From assembly GCA_946537885.1 (NCBI GenBank), contig CAMNGC010000001.1, positions 1-57,896 on the forward strand: 57,896 bases of DNA. Reading direction: 5' to 3'. Numbering within the stretch: position 1 is the stretch's first letter; every line of letters starts with the position of its first letter. The notes beneath the pieces were generated by a model. It was not told the DNA's origin. It saw only the letters and a program-made list of their open reading frames with translations, and made no database searches. Shown here in pieces: positions 12,999-20,821 of the stretch. The DNA is from an uncultured Clostridia bacterium (GTDB lineage Bacteria; Bacillota; Clostridia; Saccharofermentanales; Saccharofermentanaceae). A program made the translations under genes and the position numbers.

Positions 12999-15494
12999 AT
13001 GAGGAAGAGCTTAACGAAAACCATCTCTTTGTTGATTGTAGCTGTAATTGCAATTGGGATGCTAATAATTCCAGTACCAGGTATCAATGATACAAAGGCC
13101 AATGCTGCAAGTGGAATCACTAAAGCTGATATTGACAGAGTATGTACCAAATATGGTTTTGAAAATGGTAGTTACTGGACTTATAATTACAATAATGTTT
13201 CCAATACTGCTAGCGCATTAGATGCAGCTGCTCAATCGGGTTTTAAAGCGTCTAAGACTCCATATGGCAGTACCTATGGTTCTTCCCTCAAAAGCACTAT
13301 GCATAAAGGAGAATACTGGTATCAGGGGTATCGTCAATGTATTGGCCTTTGTGAATTAATTGGTCGCGAGATAACAGGAAAGTCACCTCATACGCAATGG
13401 ACGCATTATACTTCTGTTTCTGCTGTTAATAATGCTGGAGGCATAAAGGTTGGAGATGTTATAAGGGCAGGGGGACACTCTGCTATGGTGCTTACTGTAT
13501 CAGGGAGTACTTTTACTACAGTTGAATGTTGGGGCTCTGCAAAATCTAAGAATTGCATTAAATATAATGGGAAGTTTAATAGCAAGTATAATACTATTTC
13601 CGCAATACCAAATTTGGAGTATGTTGCAAGATTTAATGGCACTGTAAATCCGCAACCGACTCCGACCCCGGGCCCTACAAAAGATGACGTAAATCTGAGC
13701 AATTTAAAAGCGTCTGAAATAACTGCAGATTCATGTAAGCTTTCTTGTACTGTAACAGATAAAGGCTATACCAGATACAGTTGTAAATTTGTTGTGGGCA
13801 ATCACGAATATACGCCTACAAGAAGCGGTAACACCTTATACTGCTATGTAAAACGTTCTGAATTAGGAGGCGGTTATGGGCCGTACTCATGGCATGTCGA
13901 TGTAAGTTTTTATGAATTGGGGTTTAGCATGTATGGACCGACAAGTTTTTCATTCATTGCACAGCCCTGGGTCGAGACTTCTTTCAGAGAGATAACAAGA
14001 GCAGACAGTAATGCTTTATGTGAGATGACATTTACTGTTCACGATCCGAGTCATCTTTGTACAAGATGTGAAATCGGACTTATTGATGCTGAGTTATCAA
14101 ACTCACTAAACGGCCGATTCTATATATATGATCACTATGATAGTGGTGTTCTGAAAAAAGGTGCTGACGGTTTGAGTGGAACATTCGAGTTCGAGATAGC
14201 AAGCGGTAGCAATGACATTTCAATCTTATTGACGACTGCTTCCGGAGTGATCGATTGCAGTGAAGAATACTATGTATCAGATAACGAGGGGCCGGAAGTA
14301 TACGGACTGACCGTTTCAAATATAACACCAGACGGATACGATGTGTTTGCAAAAGTATATGATGAGAGTGGCTTAGGTGATAGGACGCGTACATTTGGCG
14401 GGTCGGCTTATGTCATGGATTGGTGTCATGCTATAGCTCCGAATAATGAGTGGATTAAAAATGAAGGCCTTAATCCGAATGGCAGTTTTATTGATGATGA
14501 TACCATAAACTATCACATAAATGCAACAGACCCCGGAATATACGGTAACTACATATTTGTAATAGATAAATATGGCAATATGAACAGCATAACTTTCGAT
14601 GTTGAAGTGCCTGATAAGACTTCCGTCACCCCGACACCGACATTAAAGCCAACCGCAGCTCCTACCAATAAGCCGACAACGACTCCCAGGCCGACTGCCA
14701 CGCCTGCTCCCGTGCAGCCTGGAAACAGCAGCACGAGTAGCACGAATAGCAGCTCTTCCGCAGGTCTCGGTGACTTTATCGAAAGGTTATATAATGTCGC
14801 TCTCGGTCGACCTTCCGAAGCGTACGGCAAGAACTATTGGATCAACAAGGTTAAGTTTGAGGGCTTTACCGGTGCGGATGTAGCTAGAGGTTTCTTGTTC
14901 TCAGAAGAGTTCCTGGGAAAGAATATGAGTAATTCAGACTTCTTGGATACGCTCTATCTGACTTTCTTTAATCGTCCTGCTGATGAGCATAAGGCTGATT
15001 GGATGACGCTTATGGATCAGGGCTGGACTAAGATGCAGGTAATTGACGGCTTTATCAATTCCACTGAGTGGGCGAATCTTTGCCTGAGCTATAGTATTAC
15101 ATCCGGCAGCAATTGTAGTCCGAATATCAACATTCAGCCAAGTGCAGAGGTCGAGAGCTTTGCTCGCCGCCTTTATACGACCTGTCTTGGCAGAGATGCA
15201 GATATCGGTGGTCTGAATAATTGGGCCGCTCAGCTGGCCAATATGCAGATTTCAGGATCTCAGGCTGCACACGGTTTCTTCTTCTCCGAAGAGTTTATAG
15301 CGCACGGCTTCAATAATGAAGAATACGTAAACCGCCTTTACAGAACTTTTATGGGACGAGAGGCAGATCCTGCCGGCTTTGCCGATTGGGTTGGTCAGCT
15401 CAATAACGGAGTCTCGAGAGAGTCTGTCTTCCAGGGTTTTGCAGGTTCACAGGAATGGGCTGGTATCTGCGCTGAGTATGGAATACTGAAATAA
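12999..15494 (+). CDS. Secreted CHAP-like cysteine peptidase/amidase with C-terminal DUF4214 repeats
   Basis: 831 residues. A signal peptide (MRKSLTKTISLLIVAVIAIG...) is cleaved near NAAS. Residues 40-215 look like a CHAP/NlpC-type hydrolase, with candidate catalytic Cys114 (RQCIGLC) and His160 (AGGHSAMV). A PTPTPGPT linker follows, then two or three beta-sandwich modules (230-540), a second Pro/Thr linker (VTPTPTLKPTAAPT...), and four units of the R-L-Y-x3-L-G-R-x-D-x2-G-x2-W type that make up two DUF4214 domains (about 610-831). The 5' two thirds are AT-richer than the neighbours. It probably acts on or at the cell wall. Confidence 0.85.
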   Translation: MRKSLTKTISLLIVAVIAIGMLIIPVPGINDTKANAASGITKADIDRVCTKYGFENGSYWTYNYNNVSNTASALDAAAQSGFKASKTPYGSTYGSSLKSTMHKGEYWYQGYRQCIGLCELIGREITGKSPHTQWTHYTSVSAVNNAGGIKVGDVIRAGGHSAMVLTVSGSTFTTVECWGSAKSKNCIKYNGKFNSKYNTISAIPNLEYVARFNGTVNPQPTPTPGPTKDDVNLSNLKASEITADSCKLSCTVTDKGYTRYSCKFVVGNHEYTPTRSGNTLYCYVKRSELGGGYGPYSWHVDVSFYELGFSMYGPTSFSFIAQPWVETSFREITRADSNALCEMTFTVHDPSHLCTRCEIGLIDAELSNSLNGRFYIYDHYDSGVLKKGADGLSGTFEFEIASGSNDISILLTTASGVIDCSEEYYVSDNEGPEVYGLTVSNITPDGYDVFAKVYDESGLGDRTRTFGGSAYVMDWCHAIAPNNEWIKNEGLNPNGSFIDDDTINYHINATDPGIYGNYIFVIDKYGNMNSITFDVEVPDKTSVTPTPTLKPTAAPTNKPTTTPRPTATPAPVQPGNSSTSSTNSSSSAGLGDFIERLYNVALGRPSEAYGKNYWINKVKFEGFTGADVARGFLFSEEFLGKNMSNSDFLDTLYLTFFNRPADEHKADWMTLMDQGWTKMQVIDGFINSTEWANLCLSYSITSGSNCSPNINIQPSAEVESFARRLYTTCLGRDADIGGLNNWAAQLANMQISGSQAAHGFFFSEEFIAHGFNNEEYVNRLYRTFMGREADPAGFADWVGQLNNGVSRESVFQGFAGSQEWAGICAEYGILK

Positions 15495-15541
15495 ATAGTC
15501 GTCAGCACGATATTTGTGATAAGTGACAGGAGGATTATTAC

Positions 15542-15970
15542 ATGAGATGCATCAATTGCAATCAAGAGATACCTGAAGGAAAAACAATCTGCGTTTTTTG
15601 TGGCAGCCCGGTAATTGATCAGATGCAGCAACCCCCTTATCAGCAAGCTGCTCCAGCACAGATGTACGCGCCGCCTTATGGGCAGCCGCAAGTACAGAAT
15701 AAGAATAAGATTGCAATATTGCCTATCTGTTTAACGATTGCCTTGGTTATTGCATTATGCGTCATCGTTTTCTTGCTGGTAGATATGAATAAATATAAGG
15801 CTAAAGCCAGTCGATATGATCGAGTTGAAGAAGTTTTCGATGTGGACCTTGAGCGTGAACTTGACCGCTATGAGGAACGCAACTTGGATGCGAGCTACTC
15901 AGTTGAAAGTCACAATGCTGCTATTAGTGAAATAGTAGGTGAAATCGATGCTTATTATAATGCTCATTAA
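15542..15970 (+). CDS. Zinc-ribbon single-pass membrane protein
   Basis: 142 residues. The N-terminus is a zinc ribbon (CINCNQEIPEGKTICVFCG), followed by a Pro/Gln-rich spacer, one transmembrane helix (about 60-82, IAILPICLTIALVIALCVIVFLLV) and an acidic helical C-terminus ending HNAAISEIVGEIDAYYNAH. AGGAGG precedes the ATG. The same C-terminal motif ends the next gene's protein, so the two are functionally linked. No named function is recognised. Confidence 0.8.
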   Translation: MRCINCNQEIPEGKTICVFCGSPVIDQMQQPPYQQAAPAQMYAPPYGQPQVQNKNKIAILPICLTIALVIALCVIVFLLVDMNKYKAKASRYDRVEEVFDVDLERELDRYEERNLDASYSVESHNAAISEIVGEIDAYYNAH

Positions 15971-15973
15971 CAA

Positions 15974-15994
15974 ATTTAGTGTCGGACACTAAAT
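15974..15994. repeat. 10-1-10 perfect palindrome between the zinc-ribbon genes
   Basis: Arms ATTTAGTGTC and GACACTAAAT meet around a single G. No T run follows, so an operator is more likely than a terminator; a cruciform RNA stem is the alternative. Confidence 0.65.
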
Positions 15995-16033
15995 CAAATT
16001 GAGACTTGAACCGAATAAATTGGAGATTGTTTT

Positions 16034-17050
16034 ATGAAGAATTGTCCATATTGTTCAGCAACACTCAATGATGACTCGCGCTTCTGTTTGAAATGCGGTC
16101 AGCCTTATCCGTATCAGAACCCGGTGGGTGGACTGAACAATCCAAGTGTTGAGAATCCGGCTTTTATGCCAGATGGTTATACCATGAATCGGATGGACCA
16201 GCACTACATGGTATTATCGAAAAAGACGATTGATACAATGCTGAAGATTGCAGCTCTGATCCTATCTGTTTTTTTCTTGTTTACACCTTTCATAAAGCTG
16301 TTTTACGTCGGGGATCGTTACGATAAAATATCGTTTAGCTTATGGACTTTTGTTAAGGCGATTTTCAAGATGAATAAATCACTTATGTATTCTTGGGATT
16401 ATCCTGTAAGTGAATGGTCTTCAGCTTATATTATATCCAACGTCGTTTGGGGGCTATCTTTCATCTTTTTTCTGGAAGGGATAGTTTGGTTAGTCCTTGC
16501 AATAATGAAGATTAACGATAATCATTCGTTCTGGAAGTGTGTTGCCAATGTCTCAAAATCCATTCTGATTTCCATTACATTGATCGCAGCTACTTTTATA
16601 GCTATGAATAATATTATCAGTTCGTGTGTGGCAGAGTATTCTCGAAGTATTACAAGTAGTTCCGATATCATTCATTACCGTGTTAATGCAATCTTTTATG
16701 TGATTATTGTTTTAGCTGTATGTGTGTTCATATTATCAATAATAAAAAGAAAAGAGGATGAGACGATTGGCGCATATTACGAGTTTGCCTGTCTTATCTT
16801 CGGCTTCTTAGTGTTCCTGTTTATGTTTTTGTCAGTTTTTGTTCCGCCGAGAGAGGATTTGCTACCGGATACATTTTGGCCTGCGGCAGCTGTTGTAATG
16901 GAATCTGAATACGATGATTACAGCTGGTATCAGTATGAACAAGATGTAGAAGATTATCTGGAGAGATCAAGGGAAGCTGCCAGAAGAGTTGAAGAACACA
17001 ATGCTGCTATTAGTGCGGTAGTAGGAGAGATAGAGGCAAATTCATATTAA
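16034..17050 (+). CDS. Zinc-ribbon polytopic membrane protein
   Basis: 338 residues. It begins with a zinc ribbon (CPYCSATLNDDSRFCLKCG), then about five transmembrane helices between residues 65 and 285 separated by short loops, and an acidic, Tyr-rich C-terminal helix ending EEHNAAISAVVGEIEANSY. This end repeats the motif of the preceding protein, and the DNA is identical over its first 19 bases, which suggests a recent duplication or exchange of that segment. TGGAG precedes the ATG. Function is unknown; zinc-ribbon membrane proteins of this type are often seen with surface proteins in Firmicutes. Confidence 0.8.
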   Translation: MKNCPYCSATLNDDSRFCLKCGQPYPYQNPVGGLNNPSVENPAFMPDGYTMNRMDQHYMVLSKKTIDTMLKIAALILSVFFLFTPFIKLFYVGDRYDKISFSLWTFVKAIFKMNKSLMYSWDYPVSEWSSAYIISNVVWGLSFIFFLEGIVWLVLAIMKINDNHSFWKCVANVSKSILISITLIAATFIAMNNIISSCVAEYSRSITSSSDIIHYRVNAIFYVIIVLAVCVFILSIIKRKEDETIGAYYEFACLIFGFLVFLFMFLSVFVPPREDLLPDTFWPAAAVVMESEYDDYSWYQYEQDVEDYLERSREAARRVEEHNAAISAVVGEIEANSY

Positions 17051-17065
17051 GAAGGATAGGGGGAC

Positions 17066-17170
17066 ATGGACTATAACGACAGACTGCAATCAGTGTTGCA
17101 AGTAATCAGAATACTTCATACGATCCACAGGCACATTGGCAAGTGAATGATTTTGCTGAATCTAACTCAT
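17066..17170 (+). pseudogene. Probable decayed small frame after the zinc-ribbon genes
   Basis: A ribosome site (AGGATAGGGGGA) is followed by ATG 17066 and a 26-codon frame stopping at TGA. A different frame (17077-17170) reads TAISVASNQNTSYDPQAH and continues to TAG, so the two frames look like one gene broken by a frameshift. It could be the start of a lost third paralogue. Confidence 0.35.
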
Positions 17171-17211
17171 AGATCAAAACGGTAGTCGACTGTCGATTTT
17201 ATCGTGAAAAC

Positions 17212-18762
17212 TTACTCCGGCTTCTGCATATCCTTCTCCTCGAGCGTCTCGAGGATATCTTTGTAGTCGCTCTGGAAGGCGTGGGCATTGGTCGAATCCT
17301 TGACCTGTTTTCCAAGTGCTGCAGCTGACTTGTTGATGGGCTGAACCGTTCCCGCACCGGCGACACAACCGCCGGGACAGCCCATGCCCTCGAGCAGGTA
17401 GCCGTTGTACTTGCCGGCTTTGGCAGCCATGAGGAGCTTGCGGCACTCTGCCAGCCCCTCGGCCTTAGCGACATTGACTTCGCGGTCGGGGTAGAGCTCA
17501 TGTATGCAGTTGACGACAGCATTGGCGACACCGCCGCTGACACCGAAGCCGCGACCGTCACCGCTGGCGCCGTGCATTGAGTGATCCTCTTCGAGTTCCT
17601 TGAAGTCCACATCGCGGGCCTCGAACATGCCCATGACCTCTTCGAAAGTAAGTACAAAATCCACGTCGCTTCTTATTGTACGGCGGCTTGCTTCCAGTTT
17701 CTTGGCGGCGCAAGGACCGATGAAAGCAACTTTGCAGCCGGGATGTTGTTTTTTGATAAGTCTGCCTGTAAGTACCATGGGTGTCAGCGCCATGGAGATG
17801 CAGTCGGCGATCTGGGGAAAAAGCTTTTTGGCCATCATGGCCCAGGCGGGACAGCAGGATGTGGCCATAAAGGGGAGCTTTTCAGGGACTTCTTCTACGA
17901 AGTCTTTCGCCTCTTCAAGTGTGCAGAGATCCGCGCCGATGGCGACCTCGACGATATCTTCGAAGCCCAGGGCCTTAAAAGCGTTGCGCATTTTTCGAGG
18001 CGTCAGATCAGGACCGAACTGGCCGGTGACGGAGGGAGCGATGGCGGCGTATACCGGAGTGTCGCTCCTGATCGCTTGAATGACCTGGAAGATCTGCGCC
18101 TTGTCGGCGATGGCGCCAAAGGGACAGTTAGCCAGGCACATGCCGCAAGAGACGCACTTGTCGTAATCGATGTCGGCACGGCCGTACTCATCCGAACTGA
18201 TGGCATTCATTCCGCAGGCTTTGGCGCAAGGCCTTTCCTGCTTGATGATGGCGCCATATGGACAGACCGATATGCATTTGCCGCACTTGATGCACTTATC
18301 CGGATCTATTATGGAATGTCCGTTCTTGAATGACAGAGCATCCTTGGGACACACTTCGTTACAAGGTCTTGCGAGGCAGCCCTGGCAGGCATCGGTTACA
18401 TGTATAACATTATCCGGGCAGGCGTGGCAGGCGAACTTTATGATGTTGATGAGCGGCGGCTCATAGTATTTCTCAGGCTTGACGCACTCTTCGGCTCCCG
18501 TGGATACCGGTGCGTGCTCCGAGGCGCTTCTGACGTTCAGGCCCATGGCCAGTCGCATGCGCTCTTCGACTATGGCCCTCTCGAGGAAGACCGAATCGAG
18601 ATATTGCGACACTTCGCCGGGAACGATCTTATAGGGGATATGATCCATTTCCTTAAGGGCGCCGGGCTCGTAAGAATATGAGAGTCTTGCTACCTCAGCG
18701 AAAACTTTTTTTCGACTGTCGTTAACCGTTGTATATATACCGCGCATAAAACTACCGTCCAT
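17212..18762 (-). CDS. Monomeric [FeFe] hydrogenase (group B type)
   Basis: Evolves or oxidises H2 with ferredoxin in the cytoplasm. Residues 110-225 carry several [4Fe-4S] motifs (CHAC...CQGC...CNEVCP, CIKCGKCISVCP, CVSCGMCLANCP). The H-cluster domain has L1 TSCCPAW (301-307), L2 PCAAKK (350-355) and L3 GMGCPGGC (459-466). The L3 form and the N-terminal cluster layout fit group B rather than the bifurcating HydA group A. No HydB/HydC partner is adjacent. The first ATG (18762) has a weak ribosome site; ATG 18747, after GGACGG, is a real alternative. It diverges from the LUD gene. Confidence 0.9.
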   Translation of the reverse strand: MDGSFMRGIYTTVNDSRKKVFAEVARLSYSYEPGALKEMDHIPYKIVPGEVSQYLDSVFLERAIVEERMRLAMGLNVRSASEHAPVSTGAEECVKPEKYYEPPLINIIKFACHACPDNVIHVTDACQGCLARPCNEVCPKDALSFKNGHSIIDPDKCIKCGKCISVCPYGAIIKQERPCAKACGMNAISSDEYGRADIDYDKCVSCGMCLANCPFGAIADKAQIFQVIQAIRSDTPVYAAIAPSVTGQFGPDLTPRKMRNAFKALGFEDIVEVAIGADLCTLEEAKDFVEEVPEKLPFMATSCCPAWAMMAKKLFPQIADCISMALTPMVLTGRLIKKQHPGCKVAFIGPCAAKKLEASRRTIRSDVDFVLTFEEVMGMFEARDVDFKELEEDHSMHGASGDGRGFGVSGGVANAVVNCIHELYPDREVNVAKAEGLAECRKLLMAAKAGKYNGYLLEGMGCPGGCVAGAGTVQPINKSAAALGKQVKDSTNAHAFQSDYKDILETLEEKDMQKPE

Positions 18763-18819
18763 TCTTTCATAAGCATTCTAATTCTACCCTTTGAAGAGGG
18801 GTGTTTTCAAGCGAAAGCC

Positions 18820-18849
18820 TTGCGGGTATGATCTACGAATCTATATAAT
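18820..18849 (+). promoter_or_regulatory. Promoter of the LUD gene
   Basis: TTGCGG (18820-18825), 18 bases, TATAAT (18844-18849). In the leader, GGAGG is followed by a short stem GCCCT-TTCTAT-AGGGC that could bring this ribosome site near the ATG at 18902, which otherwise lacks a close Shine-Dalgarno. Confidence 0.7.
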
Positions 18850-18901
18850 ACAAGTGGCTTAATACTTATGGAGGATGCCCTTTCTATAGGGCGCTGAGAC
18901 T

Positions 18902-19531
18902 ATGGACGAATTCACTTATAAACGCAATGAACTACTGGCAACAAAGGTTATCAAAGGGCTTGAGTCCCGTAACATGACGGGATATTACGCAGCAGACAGG
19001 GAAGAGGCGCTGAAGATCGCCTTGGATCTGATCCCCGAGGGCAGTTCGGCCACTATGGGAGGCTGCATGAGTGCCCGCGAGATAGGCCTCGTAGATGCTC
19101 TCAAGGATGGTAATTACAGTTTCATCGACCGTGACAACTACGAGGACAAGCGCGCCGCCATGCTGGCCGCATATGACGCTGATATCTACCTGGCTTCTCC
19201 CAACGCACTTACGGAGGACGGTATCCTGATAAATATCGACGGTAACGCCAACCGCGTATCGGCCATCGCCCAGGGCCCCCGTAAGGTCATCTTCATCGCC
19301 GGCATGAACAAGGTCGCATCCGATATGGACGCCGCCATGAAGCGCGCCCGCAACGTCGCGGCCCCCATTAACGCTCAGAGATTCGGCCTTGATACCCCTT
19401 GTTCTAAGACCGGCTCTTGCTTCAACTGCAAGTCCCCGGATACGATCTGCTGCCAGTTCCTGATCACGCGCTACAGCAAGCATCCGGGCAGGATCCACGT
19501 TATCCTGGTAAACGACAACCTGGGCTTCTGA
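18902..19531 (+). CDS. LUD domain protein (LutC/YkgG-like)
   Basis: 209 residues, a single LUD (lactate-utilisation) domain. The conserved segments are a glycine turn (GSSATMGGCMS), the NALTEDG turn and NRVSAIAQGPRKVIFIAG. A C-terminal Cys cluster (CSKTGSCFNCKSPDTICC) may bind a metal or cluster, a feature of some stand-alone clostridial members. LutA and LutB are not nearby, so a role in lactate oxidation cannot be assumed. Likely cytoplasmic. Confidence 0.85.
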   Translation: MDEFTYKRNELLATKVIKGLESRNMTGYYAADREEALKIALDLIPEGSSATMGGCMSAREIGLVDALKDGNYSFIDRDNYEDKRAAMLAAYDADIYLASPNALTEDGILINIDGNANRVSAIAQGPRKVIFIAGMNKVASDMDAAMKRARNVAAPINAQRFGLDTPCSKTGSCFNCKSPDTICCQFLITRYSKHPGRIHVILVNDNLGF

Positions 19532-19543
19532 TAGCTATAGGGG

Positions 19544-19611
19544 GCTTGTCCCTCAAAATGCATGTTTTTGTCTACTTTTTCGAGAAAGAGGGACATGTTT
19601 GGTAGACAAGC
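19544..19611. repeat. Interlocked inverted repeats between the LUD and fba genes
   Basis: TGTCCCTC (19547-19554) pairs with GAGGGACA (19588-19595). TTGTCTAC (19568-19575) pairs with GTAGACAA (19602-19609), so the two 8-bp stems cross as in a pseudoknot. GCTTGTC (19544-19550) can also pair with GACAAGC (19605-19611), giving alternative folds. Role unknown. Confidence 0.6.
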
Positions 19612-19621
19612 TTTATAACAA

Positions 19622-19652
19622 TCAAAAAGGTCGCCTCACTCTGAGACGACCT
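19622..19652 (-). terminator. Terminator of fba
   Basis: AGGTCGCCTCA with TGAGACGACCT (one G-U or mismatch) followed on the minus strand by TTTTTGAT. Confidence 0.8.
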
Positions 19653-19677
19653 CTTAATTTGCTTAAGATCTATAAGA

Positions 19678-20544
19678 TCAGGCCTTGCCTGCAGCGCCGA
19701 AGCCCTCGCAGAGTTCCTTAGCCTTAGCGATGATAGCGTCAGCACCGGGCTTAAGAAGCTTACGAGGATCATAACCCTTGCCCTCGAGATCCTTGCCTGC
19801 CTCGATGTACTTACGTGTAGCATCAGCGAAAACGAGCTGGAGCTCTGTGTTGATGTTGATCTTGGATACGCCGAGCTCAACAGCCTTCTTTGTCTGCTCG
19901 AAAGGAATACCGGAACCGCCGTGGAGTACCATAGGCTTGTTGTTGATGGCTTCCTTGATCTCAGCGAGACGCTCGAAGTTAAGACCCTTCCAGTCTGCCG
20001 GATACTTACCGTGGATGTTACCGATACCTGCTGCCAGGAAGTCTACGCCGAGATCAGCGATAGCCTTGCACTCTGCAGGATCTGCGAGTTCACCATTGGA
20101 AGTAACGCCGTCCTCTGTGCCGCCGATACCGCCGACTTCGCACTCAACGGATACGCCCTTAGCATGAGCAAGAGCGATGATCTCCTTGGACTTCTCGATG
20201 TTCTCTTCGATGGAGAAGTGAGAACCGTCGAACATTACGGAAGAGTAACCGACTTCGATGCACTTCTTAGCGCCCTCGTATGTACCATGGTCGAGGTGAA
20301 GAGCAACGGGAACTGTGATACCCATGGAATCGATAAGGTCATTTACCATATCTACGACCATCTTGTAGCCGCCCATGTACTTTGCGGCACCCTCGGATGT
20401 CTGGATCATAACGGGTGTCTGTGTCTCCTGAACAGCCTGGAGAATGCACTTTGTCCATTCAAGGTTGTTTGTGTTGAAGGCCGGGATTGCATAGTGGCCC
20501 TCATGTGCTTTGTTGATCATTTCTGTTGCTGAAACAATAGGCAT
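19678..20544 (-). CDS. fba: Class II fructose-1,6-bisphosphate aldolase
   Basis: Zinc-dependent glycolytic enzyme that cleaves fructose-1,6-bisphosphate to GAP and DHAP. Class II signature segments are visible: PVALHLDHGTYEGAKKCIEVGYSSVMFDGSH (zinc His and catalytic Asp), ECEVGGIGGTEDG, HGKYPADWKG, VLHGGSGIPFEQTKKAVELGVSKININTELQ. At 288 residues it has the standard length. AGGAGG precedes the ATG, and codon use is strongly biased as for a highly expressed gene. Confidence 0.97.
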   Translation of the reverse strand: MPIVSATEMINKAHEGHYAIPAFNTNNLEWTKCILQAVQETQTPVMIQTSEGAAKYMGGYKMVVDMVNDLIDSMGITVPVALHLDHGTYEGAKKCIEVGYSSVMFDGSHFSIEENIEKSKEIIALAHAKGVSVECEVGGIGGTEDGVTSNGELADPAECKAIADLGVDFLAAGIGNIHGKYPADWKGLNFERLAEIKEAINNKPMVLHGGSGIPFEQTKKAVELGVSKININTELQLVFADATRKYIEAGKDLEGKGYDPRKLLKPGADAIIAKAKELCEGFGAAGKA

Positions 20545-20581
20545 AATGAGTTTCCTCCTAAATATTTAATCAAACAGTAAT

Positions 20582-20609
20582 ATCATACATTTTTTTGTCG
20601 AAAATACAA
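20582..20609 (-). promoter_or_regulatory. Promoter of fba
   Basis: On the minus strand TTGTAT (20609-20604), 16 bases, TATGAT (20587-20582), about 38 bases before the start codon. In the remaining 20610-20776 stretch I see only a small hairpin CAGTT...AACTG and no gene. Confidence 0.6.
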
Positions 20610-20776
20610 GTATCAGAAAGCCCCTCGACGCCTTATTTCTCAAGGGAAAAGCCATTTTGAGCAGCTGCAGATGCCTTCTAAGCACCGTATTCAGTTGCTT
20701 TAGGGTAACTGAAACAATTTTGCTTTTTCGCAGCTTTGATGGAGCAGGCCTGATCAGACTTGCTTTAAGAGAACAA

Positions 20777-20803
20777 AAGGGGGATGCTCGGTGCATCCCC
20801 CTT
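20777..20803 (-). terminator. Terminator of the COG0523 operon
   Basis: AAGGGGGATGC and GCATCCCCCTT form an 11-bp perfect stem with a 5-base loop, followed on the minus strand by TTGTTCTC. Confidence 0.8.
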
Positions 20804-20821
20804 AGGTATAGATCTAGATAA

